Positions 21,144 through 30,935 of a DNA stretch of 64,000 nucleotides are shown one piece after another. The DNA comes from Galdieria partita (taxonomy: Eukaryota > Rhodophyta > Bangiophyceae > Galdieriales > Galdieriaceae): NCBI GenBank assembly GCA_025991245.1, contig BQMJ01000026.1, positions 175,064-239,063 on the forward strand. The letters are read 5' to 3'. Each line of letters opens with the position of its first letter. Position 1 is the stretch's first letter. Below the pieces are notes generated by a model, which searched no databases, was not told the DNA's origin, and saw only the letters and a list, made by a program, of their open reading frames with translations. A program made the translations under genes and the position numbers.

Positions 21144-22769
21144 TCACTGATTCTGAGAGCTTGCACCTATGACTTCATCGTCTACATAGCTCGGTTGCTT
21201 ATCAGAATTCCCCGCCTCCTGCGTCAATGAAGAACTATAACAATCGGCTTTTTCCTCATCCAAGTAATTGCTGTTGCCATTGTCATATTCAGGGTTGACT
21301 TTGATATAAGTAGCACCCATAAGATCCTGTACTCTCTCAAATCGACGTTGGGCGGCATCAAGGCGATCACGTGGTGTCAAGTAACCTCCAATAATGGATA
21401 ATATTAACCAAACACCGGTCCATATCGGACAAGCTAAAGTAACAGGATCATATGGATACATAGTAAAGAAGATACTGAACCCTACAAGGATTGATGCAAC
21501 GACAGGAACAACCACATGGAAAAACCAGTTGAGTTGTTTCTGCCTATAATAAAAGATACCAAGAGTAAGATTGGCAATAATATGTCCAACATAAAGTGCA
21601 AGTGATGCAGTTGTAACTAGCATAATAAAACCATTGTAAGGTCCCATCGCAAGTCCTGCAATGAGAGAAACAATAGTAGCCAGAAAAGCCACTACTGCTG
21701 TCGAAACAACGGGATTTTGCTTCTTATCAACAACTGCAAACACTTTTGGAAACACCAAACCTTCTCTAGCAAAAGAAAATATAATTCTAGCACAACTGTT
21801 CAAAGGAGCCAAAGCACCGAGAAACATAGCATTGAAGATAAGGATGACCATAAACCAACCAACCACATTTGTCAAATAACGCTTAAATACAATCACACCA
21901 GGAACAAGAGAAGTAGCAAAATGAGACATTTTCTTATAACCCCAACCCACAGTTAAGCCATAAGACATAAAGAAGAATAGCAATGCTACCGTAGAATATG
22001 CGAGTATGACAGCTATGGGTATTTGACGACGAGGATTCTTAGCTTCTTCTCCAAGAAATGCTACAGCTGAGTATCCCGAGATAGAAAACAGTGATAACAA
22101 TGCCGCAATAGCAATATCTGCTTTTGTTCGCGCCAAATCAGGATTGAACACTTCTCCAGTGTTTTTAGAACCAACTTTGATAACCACAGCAAGTGTGCAG
22201 GCAAACATAAAGATAAGCTCGAATGTACCAATGACTAGTGCATAATCGAGAGAAACCCGAATTCCCAGAAAAGCCAATGTATAAATAAGTAGAATAAAGC
22301 CGAACATAATGCCTATCCAAGTTTTTTCCGCGTACGTTACTCCAGTCATCGTCTTGACAAAACCAGGAAAGAAAACTCCACCGACAAATAAGATTCCATT
22401 AGTCACAACATTGAAATATGCAAGAATAAACATCATTCCACATATTACACCCCATCTAGGACCAACTGCTGCAAAAACATACGCATAATAACCTCCAGAA
22501 GAAGCAACTTTCATTGAATACCACACTGTTGTATTCATAAGAAGTGTTCCAGCAATAATGGCTAATAAGTATGTGAACGGCAGAGCGCCCCAAGCATAGT
22601 TGGCGGAACTAGTCATAGTGGCAGCCATAGCTCCGGCCGGAGAAATCATAGACACTGACTGAAAGAAAAGATGCCAGAACCCTAAACGACCTCTTCTAAG
22701 TGTTCGAACCTCAGGCTCCGCACTAGGGTCGACTTTTTCATATTCTACAAGCCTTCGCAGAAATTCCAT
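21144..22769 (-). CDS. APC-superfamily amino acid/polyamine permease, copy B
   Basis: Paralogue of the downstream permease: 541 aa, same helix layout and same signatures (LRRGRLGFWHLFFQ, SVSMISPAGAMAATM, SGYSAVAFLGEEAKNPRRQ). Differences concentrate in the short cytosolic N-terminus and in the C-terminal tail, which here is longer and Asn/Tyr-rich (NPEYDNGNSNYLDEEK). Over the first third, divergence from copy A is mainly at synonymous sites. In the last half, stretches of 50-350 bp are almost identical at DNA level, suggesting recent gene conversion. The start is at the first ATG (22769). Intronless. Confidence 0.88.
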   Translation of the reverse strand: MEFLRRLVEYEKVDPSAEPEVRTLRRGRLGFWHLFFQSVSMISPAGAMAATMTSSANYAWGALPFTYLLAIIAGTLLMNTTVWYSMKVASSGGYYAYVFAAVGPRWGVICGMMFILAYFNVVTNGILFVGGVFFPGFVKTMTGVTYAEKTWIGIMFGFILLIYTLAFLGIRVSLDYALVIGTFELIFMFACTLAVVIKVGSKNTGEVFNPDLARTKADIAIAALLSLFSISGYSAVAFLGEEAKNPRRQIPIAVILAYSTVALLFFFMSYGLTVGWGYKKMSHFATSLVPGVIVFKRYLTNVVGWFMVILIFNAMFLGALAPLNSCARIIFSFAREGLVFPKVFAVVDKKQNPVVSTAVVAFLATIVSLIAGLAMGPYNGFIMLVTTASLALYVGHIIANLTLGIFYYRQKQLNWFFHVVVPVVASILVGFSIFFTMYPYDPVTLACPIWTGVWLILSIIGGYLTPRDRLDAAQRRFERVQDLMGATYIKVNPEYDNGNSNYLDEEKADCYSSSLTQEAGNSDKQPSYVDDEVIGASSQNQ

Positions 22770-23651
22770 CTTCAAGACACAAAAGAATTCTCGTAAACAT
22801 AATGACTTCCAGCAACAGATAACTTTTAAAGCATTTGTCTAATGGACCAAAGGTGACATTTGGACTTTCCATTCGGCATTTTTCCAGAAACTTCACGTTT
22901 CCCTCTTAAGTCTTCTTTGCCTCTCAGGTAATAGCTTCCACACATTTGACATTGGTTTCATTAGCAACTTGTAGTATTGTCCTCATAGAGAAGCATTCTT
23001 ACTTAACAACGCTGGATAAGCGACTAATCAATAACTAATTTTTATAGTATTCTAGGTGCAACAACTTTAGTCTTGAATAGGCTCTACCAGTATTGCGGTC
23101 TTTCCTTTGCCTCATAGCAGTTCAACACTACTCTACAACCGATAATGAGTCCAATAGGGACTCATTCTAGAACACAGATGGCAATATGTATATGTCGAAA
23201 TAATAAACAATTGGAAGACTTGGTATTGTTAAGAGTCCTCTCGCAGGTAATTTGTCTACTCAATAGACCTATTTCAACTCGGAACTTGATAAGCTTGCAA
23301 AGTTCACAAACAAGCGGGAATATTTAATGGTTAGCAATAGACAGTAAGGCTCAAGAGACGGAACCCGTTTCGAGCAGACAGCCTACTTTAGACAACTCAT
23401 ATCCAACAAAAACTCAACTCTACAGAAAATAGTCCTAATTCAAATTCACAGGTCGCCAAAATAACAAAGTTTCAAGTCAATTGAGTAATAACTATATTTA
23501 TCGTAGGCTCTTGAAAAGTAACTCAAGAGCGCACATTCTCTAGTATGAAACCAACAACTTAGCTGTGTGACTGTTGCTAATCTTCACAGCTACTTGAAAC
23601 ATTATCGTTTCTACGAATCTACAAATTCCAATTCTTTACAACGAACTTCGG
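22770..23651. other. Intergenic region, divergent promoters
   Basis: Spacer of 882 bp between the divergent permease B and the lipocalin-like gene. Short open frames are present (for example 23145-23327) but show no recognisable protein, splice logic or repeat. Probably regulatory DNA plus UTRs. Confidence 0.4.
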
Positions 23652-25319
23652 ATGCTTTTTGTGGACACTTGTTATGCTGTAAATAAGAGTAAAAAGTTCA
23701 CGTATCAGACGAGGAGTAAAACAAGTGCGTTGCATAGAGTTCATTTGCACTTGAACAACGGTGCATTCAAACTAGGAAGGTTAAAGTGTTGTTCTACTTC
23801 AAATGAACTCGTTTCGCAACCAGAAGACTACGATGGAGACAAAACATTCGTTATACCACACGAGGCATTCACTCTTGAAGGCGATCTCGGTGAGTGGACT
23901 CGGGCTTGGGAAGACCACAACTTTCAACCCGACAAAGATGGACCTTTACCTCACAGTCTGAAGGGTCCTTCGGATAGTTACACTCATTCTGTCAGTATGG
24001 AAGAATTTCTAGCCAATCTTTCAAACTTGGAACCTTGCGAACAAGATTTTGTTAGTTATGGAGATATTTTTGAACCTATGATTCCTGAAGCTGTTCAAAG
24101 TTATCAGAAACGAGCGCAAGAAAACGGAGCTTATGCCGTTGAAAACATGTCAAACTTTTTGTCACCTTTTCGTAATTTACCGGATGATAATGAGACAGTG
24201 AAACAGCCTCCTGACGTATTAGAGTGGACAGATTATCACAAATTATTAGATATCTTCGATCTTCGCAAGTTTTATGGTTGGAAATACATTTATGATGCAC
24301 ATGGTTTTTTGTTGCACACACATGTTTGTTCATTGGATGTACAATCGGGTGACGATATAAACTATGCGTTTGATTTTCGTTGTTCAACGTTAGAACGGAG
24401 AGATCACTCTCGAGTAGTGGAGAGGGTCCCTTTACATTCTCTTGTTGTATCGCCTAATTTGGATGCGTTTTCCTGGATAGATTCAAAGCAGGACGAAACT
24501 TTATGTTTATTTTTTGGATTTGTTAATGAGTCACTGACAATAGTAGAGTTGGAATATGATAAGCATGTCGTAAGTGAGTTTAGAAAACTACTGTATTCAT
24601 GTGCTTATATGCTTACAGACCCTATGCAATATTTGTATATACTATGGCAGAGATGAAAGGAATGGTTTGAAACCAACGGAGTCATTAAATATGGAAGCAT
24701 TGAAGGGAGTTTGGAAAGGAAATGGAGTTACGATCCAATCTTTCAGTTTTCCTTGTTGTTTTGTTACTTGTGAAAGTGAGGTAGGAATTATATCTATCTC
24801 TAATAACTATATATTGAGATTTCATGCTAGTGGAAATCGGAACCATCGAATATAAACAATCTTACAGTACGAAGGAATTTGCCTCTGAAGAATTCCAAGT
24901 TAGTAGATCCTAGCCCTATCCTTAATATTCAGAAAGGACTGAAAGGTGAAGGAAAGGCAGTTCGTAAGAGAGAAAGTCAACTTATAGAAGATTGCCAATG
25001 GTGGAAGATATCTCGAATAGGCAGCCATTATGATTCAACGGTAGGAAGAAAATCAAGTGATTATTCCCAGAATCATCTTTTGATTGGAAATGAAGTATAT
25101 GAATTTCCAGCACTTGGCAAGTATGAGAAGAACCGATATTTGTTTTTGTTGCATTGTGATATATTTATATTTATTCCAAAGTCACTCCCAAAGGGAATTA
25201 CATTTGAAGTGGAAGTAGGACAATATAGAAAAGGGAAATATTTATGTCGTATTGTTCAGTCTTATAATATTGAAAGAGAGTGGACGGGGTCTGCAATACT
25301 TCAAGAGTGGAGACAATAA
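23652..25319 (+). CDS. Uncharacterised protein with lipocalin-like C-terminal domain, probably plastid
   Basis: Three exons, 23652-24569, 24619-24780 and 24831-25319, with 49- and 50-nt GT-AG introns, encode 522 aa. The N-terminus (MLFVDTCYAVNKSKKFTYQT) is basic and hydroxylated, like a targeting peptide. Residues about 60-300 are acidic and unrecognised. From about 325 the segment MEALKGVWKGNGVTIQSFS begins what looks like a beta-barrel domain, with WWKISRIGSHYDS and the closing strands ITFEVEVGQYRKGKYLCRIV then REWTGSAILQEWRQ. These resemble DUF3598 / CpcS-type phycobiliprotein lyase-like lipocalins of cyanobacteria and plants (weak, from memory). A role with pigments or thylakoid lipids is only inference. 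Confidence 0.6.
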
Positions 25320-25339
25320 AAGAATTCTTCAACCTCCTT

Positions 25340-26197
25340 TTATTTTCTGTTAGTACTGGTAGGTAAAAGAGAGTCTTGTCTTGGAGACTTCACGATAAGT
25401 GGTACATTTTGTTGGAGTTCGTTCAATGCAAGTCCTCCTAAAAACATGCACTTGATTACCCATAGCACAACTGGTTGATTCCTTCTCATTGCTTCCCAAC
25501 CGGCATATGCTGCAAGAATTGCATTCACAAGAAAGACAACAACCAATGACTTTCTTAAAATTTCTCTGGTTGACTCAGGAAGCTCCGTCAAGTAAAACCC
25601 AGGATAGTACACAAAGGTGCAAAGTAACACCACAGCTAAACATACAATATGGCCACTTTGGAGATACGGTAACAAAAAGAATCCTTTCTTATTCGCATGT
25701 CCTCGACCAATCAAAGCTGCTGCCCAGTCATAAGAGTTGTCTTCATCGAGACGTTTCAAACCATAATTCGGATCCTTTTCTAGGTTTTGAACAAATTGAT
25801 CTCTCCTCCTCTTAAAATTGTCCGTAAGAGTTTTGATAGAATCTTCAGCTACTGGTACGTCTGAAGAACTTGTAGTGGAGGCCTCATGCTGATTTGCTCC
25901 GTCTTCGTTTGACAAAAGTTTAGCTTTGTTGGAACGGAGGGCAGCACCCGAAGCTTCTGAACCTTGTTTGGAAGAAGAGTTCTCATCTCTGCTATTATTT
26001 CGTTTCTTTCTATCGGTATTGACCATCTCGGAATCTCCAAGGGCATTGTCAACTCTATTCAAGTCGTAGTTTGCCTCGGATAGAGGTTCACGAAATTCTA
26101 CCTCTGTGGAGTCTTTCTTTTTGTCGGAACTCTTCGAATATTGTGATTTGCTATTATTATTCTTTGCGTTCTTTTTTCGCTTTTTGGTTCCTGACAT
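25340..26197 (-). CDS. Membrane protein with charged N-terminal domain, unknown function
   Basis: 285 aa from the ATG at 26197 (MSGTKKRKKNAKNNN). About 130 residues are low-complexity, Lys/Ser/Asn-rich. A conserved-looking segment (YDWAAALIGRGHANKKGFFL) follows, then three or four hydrophobic helices: YLQSGHIVCLAVVLLCTFVY, RKSLVVVFLVNAILAAYAG and VVLWVIKCMFLGGLAL. The frame is open upstream to 26503 without a convincing start (TTG), so a longer leader is possible. The 3' ends of this gene and the preceding one are only 20 bp apart (convergent). No family recognised. Confidence 0.6.
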   Translation of the reverse strand: MSGTKKRKKNAKNNNSKSQYSKSSDKKKDSTEVEFREPLSEANYDLNRVDNALGDSEMVNTDRKKRNNSRDENSSSKQGSEASGAALRSNKAKLLSNEDGANQHEASTTSSSDVPVAEDSIKTLTDNFKRRRDQFVQNLEKDPNYGLKRLDEDNSYDWAAALIGRGHANKKGFFLLPYLQSGHIVCLAVVLLCTFVYYPGFYLTELPESTREILRKSLVVVFLVNAILAAYAGWEAMRRNQPVVLWVIKCMFLGGLALNELQQNVPLIVKSPRQDSLLPTSTNRK

Positions 26198-26954
26198 TTT
26201 TATGGAGAGTGCAAACTCCAAGTGCACGTTGGATGTTCTCAAGTCTTCTTCCCTATACACCGGGAACAACCAGTAATAGTACAAGGTGTGATAAGATTTC
26301 TGCTTGGTGTAAACAGGATAATCTCTTGCTTTGCATATGCTGTTTTTCCACATAATTGTCGTTCTTTTATCAAACAAGGAACTGTTACATAGCTGTACAG
26401 TTGAGCCAAAGCAAGCGCTTAGAGCATTCATTGGGATTGGATCAAATCTCCCCGATTTCGTTTCTTGGCACTGGAAAGACAAACGTCGGTGACTTGTAAG
26501 CAATTGAACAAGACGGATAGAATTCGGTCTTTCGTAGAATATCTTTTATGAAGTCCAAGTGAATAGGAAGCTTTTACCTCTCTATCGATCTCTATTTGTT
26601 GTATTGTTTGATTTATTTTCTGTTTATATTCATGCTTTAGCTTCTATCTATTATTCTATTTCCATGTCTAATACACTTTCAAAGTATGCCAGAAGATTTC
26701 AACAAGGGATAGTGACTTACCATAATGTTTCATTTACTTTTGCATGTCTTTTAGAGAACAGCTTCAATCTTTATGGAAAAGTAGTTTTTACACTTGTGTT
26801 GGAGATAGCTTACATCTAATCTATCTCGGAACATTCTGATGTATAATTATAAAAAGTTCTTTATCCAAAATGATGGAGAGAGCAAGAGAGATGATCTTAA
26901 GAAGAGACATCCTTGTTTGAATGTCGAAGGGAAGCGATATTTTCTCTCGTTCTG
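26198..26954. other. Divergent intergenic region
   Basis: Promoter region between the membrane protein gene (-) and purM (+). An 86-codon frame at 26559-26819 (+) is hydrophobic and begins with GTG. I do not support it as a gene. Nothing else seen. Confidence 0.35.
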
Positions 26955-28370
26955 ATGGGGTGTATTGGCTTTCAATATGGCTCCTTTGCACTACAACACA
27001 AATCAACCAAACTAAGTGTTCAAAAACAGAATATAATTTCGATCAATTGGAGAAATAAAGGACGACAGCAATCTTTTTATGGAGTGAGAGACCTTGTACA
27101 ATGCTCTTTCTCGACGGAACCTCCTTCGTCTTCTTGGACTTATGCTAGATCGGGAGTTGACATCGATTTGGAGTCTTCAAGTGTTGGAGCCTTGATCAGT
27201 AACTTCAAAAGTGCTACGGATGGAAAGGATCCGCGTCAAGATAGGAAGTATGGACGTTTGACAAGCAAGAGTGGTCAGTTTGCTGGCTTGATAGAGTTTG
27301 GAGACAAGTTATTGGCACTAACCACAGACGGAGTTGGAAGCAAATTGTCCATTGCTGCAGAACTTGATTACTACAATACAGTAGCCATAGATTGTGTCGC
27401 CATGAACGTTAATGATTTGCTTTGTGTTGGTGCAGAACCTATAGCTTTTGTAGATTATATAGCAGTACCCAAGGCTAGTCCTGAAACCTGGGCTTCACTA
27501 GGAACTTCGTTAGCAGTTGCTTGTCTAAAGGTAAGTTATGACAAGGATAGTATTTTTGTATTTTAAATATAGACAATTGAATATTAGGGAAGAGTTAGTC
27601 TTTGCGGAGGTGAAACAGCAACTCTTCCAGATCTGGTAAAGGAATTAGATATGAGTGGTACAGCCTTGGGTTGGGTTCCAAAGGATCTACAAATTACGGG
27701 TGATGATTGTTCTCCTGGAGATTTGATACTCGGTTTTCCTTCGATAGGTTTCCATTCTAACGGTTAGAATAACTGATGGCTTTTTCTATTCAACTCTATA
27801 AGTCTCTTAGGATATTCGCTTGTTCGTTCTATACTACGAGATAAAAAGATTAAACTTGGTGAACATATCGATATGAACGTGGCCATCGATGAATTTTCAC
27901 ATATTGAACGTTTTGAAACGAGCAAAGATGAAAAACCAACAGTCGGAGAGGTTTTGTTGAATCCAACTCAAATTTATGTTGAACCACTTGTGGAATTATT
28001 TGAAAGTTGCCAACAAACGCAGCGTCCTTGTGGCTTTTCTAGTATCCATGGAGCCGTTCATATAACTGGAGGTGGTCTAACCAACTTTTTAAGGTTGCAG
28101 CCAGGCAAAATAGGATTCGAAATAATAGATCCGTTACCTATTTTACCCGAGTTCCAATGGTTACAGCAGTTAGGAACCGTTTCCAATCACGAAATGTATC
28201 GCACATTCAATATGGGAATGGGTTTTGCTCTCATTGTTGAGCCACAAGCAGCGAGTCGTATCCAGGAGTGGTTACTGCAACACGATTGCATCAGTAAAAT
28301 TGTAGGTCTAGTCACCAGTTCTGGAAAAATGATACATCGAGATGCAAATGTTTCCTATGAACGATACTAA
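26955..28370 (+). CDS. purM: Phosphoribosylformylglycinamidine cyclo-ligase (AIR synthetase), archaeal-like
   Basis: Fifth step of de novo purine synthesis: ATP-dependent closure of FGAM to aminoimidazole ribotide. Motifs are YARSGVDIDL, LALTTDGVGSKL, CVAMNVNDLLCVGAEPIAFV, VSLCGGETATLPDL, GFPSIGFHSNGYSLVRSIL, HITGGGLTNFLRL and NMGMGFALIVEP. The segments DYIAVPKASPETW and SGTALGWV resemble archaeal PurM rather than the bacterial/plant DFYATGKL type. Three exons, 26955-27530, 27588-27762 and 27811-28370 (436 aa); introns 57 and 48 nt. The ~70-residue N-terminal extension before YARSGVD fits an organellar leader. The start is at the first in-frame ATG; the frame is open to 26913. Confidence 0.92.
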
Positions 28371-28400
28371 TCGATGCTTAAAGTTACCTTTTCCAAAATA

Positions 28401-29677
28401 TTAAGTGGCTTGTTCTTCCGATTGTAAGATAAATTCAGTTATTTCTCCATCATTGGTACTGTCATTCTCAAGATTAATGTTCTCCTTTTCCATCTCTGTC
28501 TGTTTCATCTTTTGATATTTTATCCAATTATACAAAACAACTCCAAGCAAACAAATAAAATAACCCAACAGGTTGAGATAAGAAACTGCATTTCGAAATA
28601 CCAACCAAGACGTTCCCACAACAACGGCTGTTTTTATAGTTCCAACAACAGTGCAGGTCAATGCGGAAGTATATGAAACCATCAAAAGATCACAAATATT
28701 CAATGCCAGTGCTATGATAGCACCCAACAGAACAATGAGACAAGTAGTCATAAGATACACAGTTTCGTCAGGTACTTGAAACTTCTTGTACTGAGAAATA
28801 ACTGAAAACAAAGCTGGAACGATCAAGAAAGAAAATGCAATACTCGTTTGATAATATAACAACTGAAGTGTCTTCAAACGATGTGGACTTGACAAGCCAG
28901 CATCTGGGCTACTTGCCAAGCTATCTTCGTTTTTTCCATGAAGCAAATACTGAGCATAAACTAAACGCAATGACCCGATAAGAACTGCAATCAACTCCAG
29001 AGAGAACCCAGTGAGCTGAAAGTTGACTTCTCCATAGCTTGATAAGGCAAGACCCACAGAAATCAGAGAAACAACAACAATAAGACGAGCGGATAAAACT
29101 TCAAGTCCAAAAGCAACCAAAAATAACAAAACAGAAGCGGGCATAGAGGATTTTATCATTTCCACAAAAGAAGCTTCCAAATAAAGAAACCCAGAGTTCG
29201 ATAATGTAATATCCTATGCAACATAGTAACAGTCAGTGAGTATCCAAGTATAGAAAGATAGATACTTGCAAGCGCTACTAGTACAGAATACGGGACTACA
29301 AAAAGATAATATAATCTTCTTGGAACAGAAGGCTTTTCACACCAATTTGTAAAGCGAAACATAAGTCCTAGGGAGAGTGATATGAAGCCCATATGACTTG
29401 CAGTGACTAAGAGTGGAAACGGGAAATTCCTAAATCAAAAGTAACTCTAAGTAGATGCTCGTCTCTATACTGTTTGACTCACCACTTGTTACACGGGCCT
29501 TGGTCCACATGGCAATCACTATAAGGCACCACTGTAAGTTATACAGAGTCTCTAAATTGATTTATCATACCTAAGCAGCCATTTGTTATAGATAACCATA
29601 GTACTGCTGGTAGTAAATGTCGCCAAGACGACGCTCACAATGGTTATCACTCGCTTCCATAAGTGATCCATACTCAT
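28401..29677 (-). CDS. SLC35-family nucleotide-sugar/triose-phosphate-type transporter (SLC35C2-like)
   Basis: Drug/metabolite-transporter superfamily protein with about ten TM helices, probably in Golgi or endosomal membrane. Conserved pieces are STMVIYNKWLLR at the end of TM1, NFPFPLLVTASHM in TM2, and ALDITLSNSGFLYLEASFVEMIKSS, the signature around TM3-4 (ALDIGLSN...SFYTMVKS in relatives). TSALTCTVVGTIKTAVVV lies near TM9. Three exons, 29677-29571, 29429-29270 and 29213-28401, give 359 aa. The second intron (29269-29214) has a textbook GC-AG donor (GCAAGT). The first (29570-29430, 141 nt) is unusually long. The cytosolic C-terminus is acidic. The substrate cannot be assigned. Confidence 0.8.
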
Positions 29678-29976
29678 TCCAGGTTGCGTCAACAATCTTT
29701 TGAAAAAATTTCCTGAAAAATGGGAACAAGAAAACAGAGTAACTATAGACACATATTGGCTCGTTAATGAACATGGCAACAATTCTAGTTGACCGAACCT
29801 TTTCAACTCTTTGGACTCTGTGTAATGACTGTATATTGAGTTGTCAACTTTTATTTTCGAGGAATAAAATGACACAGCCTTTCCAGAGGATAATCAACTT
29901 CGAATCGTTGACAATCCAAACGCATCCAAATGGTGCCTCATTTTTATGAAAAAGAACATCTCATCCTGTAGCTCCC

Positions 29977-30792
29977 ATGACAGTCAACCTTATCTTTATT
30001 CGACCCTTTATTTGGAACGAGAATAAGAAACTATTCATAACTCATCAAAGGATAATTGGCAAAAGATGCACTTTGCACCATTCAGGTACTCAAGGAGCGT
30101 TATGTTCCATTCCTGGAGCGTACAAAAGACGCTTTCGGTTTGAGCAAGAAAGTGCTGCATTAAGAAGGCAGTTCACTAAAAACTTACGCAGAAACAAAGG
30201 AATAACAAATTTTTCAAATAACTTCGAACATGACAATATGGCAGAATATGCAAAAGAACTGCAAGGCAAAAACGTACGGAAAGACACAGGTTTGAAAACA
30301 AGCTATCTTATCGATGAAAATCCTTTGCCCTACTCGCTTGAGCAGCAAGAGGCTGTCCACATTATCTCAGAGTTGCATCCTTATTTATCGTTCTCGGAAG
30401 CTTCACACCCAACTGACGAAGTAATACCTCCTCAAATAAGTTCCCAAGTTACCGATACAGACTCAGTGTCGTCCATAAGGGCAGTAGAAGTTGGAAAGAG
30501 TCGAAAGGATATCGAATGGGCATCACAGAAAGGAGTTACGAAAACTTCAAGTTATGGTTCCCTCAAAGATAAGAGTCGAGTGCCTTGGCCTAGCGTTTAT
30601 GTCCCCTCTTTGAAAGTGAGAAAACACGATAACAGATCTAAAGACCGTTTTCGGTTTGTTTCTGTTGTAAAAGGGTGGTTGAACTTGATAGTTGTGCGTT
30701 TGCTTGTATATTATCTGGTAGGATTCTTTTCAAAGGTTTCCAAAGCGAACACTTGGGGTGAAAAGAAAGAGGGAGACAAGAACTTGAGTTGA
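29977..30792 (+). CDS. Unknown protein, 271 aa, single C-terminal membrane helix
   Basis: Single-exon frame from ATG 29977. The N-terminus is basic and hydrophobic (MTVNLIFIRPFIWNENKK), compatible with an organelle leader. A charged, helical region follows (ALRRQFTKNLRRNKG), then a Ser/Thr-rich middle and one hydrophobic segment near the C-terminus (GWLNLIVVRLLVYYLVGFF) followed by a charged tail. It could be a tail-anchored or single-pass protein. No family recognised. Divergent from the SLC35-like gene with about 300 bp between starts. Confidence 0.55.
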   Translation: MTVNLIFIRPFIWNENKKLFITHQRIIGKRCTLHHSGTQGALCSIPGAYKRRFRFEQESAALRRQFTKNLRRNKGITNFSNNFEHDNMAEYAKELQGKNVRKDTGLKTSYLIDENPLPYSLEQQEAVHIISELHPYLSFSEASHPTDEVIPPQISSQVTDTDSVSSIRAVEVGKSRKDIEWASQKGVTKTSSYGSLKDKSRVPWPSVYVPSLKVRKHDNRSKDRFRFVSVVKGWLNLIVVRLLVYYLVGFFSKVSKANTWGEKKEGDKNLS

Positions 30793-30935
30793 TTTTTCAG
30801 CTTGAGGCAAAGAAGTGCGTTCTCTCAGAATTTTACAATTCGTCAACGCAGATAAACTTACTTTTATCACTAATATTTAGTTTTCTCCAGTCAATAGCCG
30901 TAAACTATCTACAAACTAACCGCAACGTGTTGCCA

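Noticed and set aside
18723-22000. Plus-strand frames duplicated opposite both permeases
   Set aside because: Their similarity simply follows from the similarity of the permease genes on the other strand.
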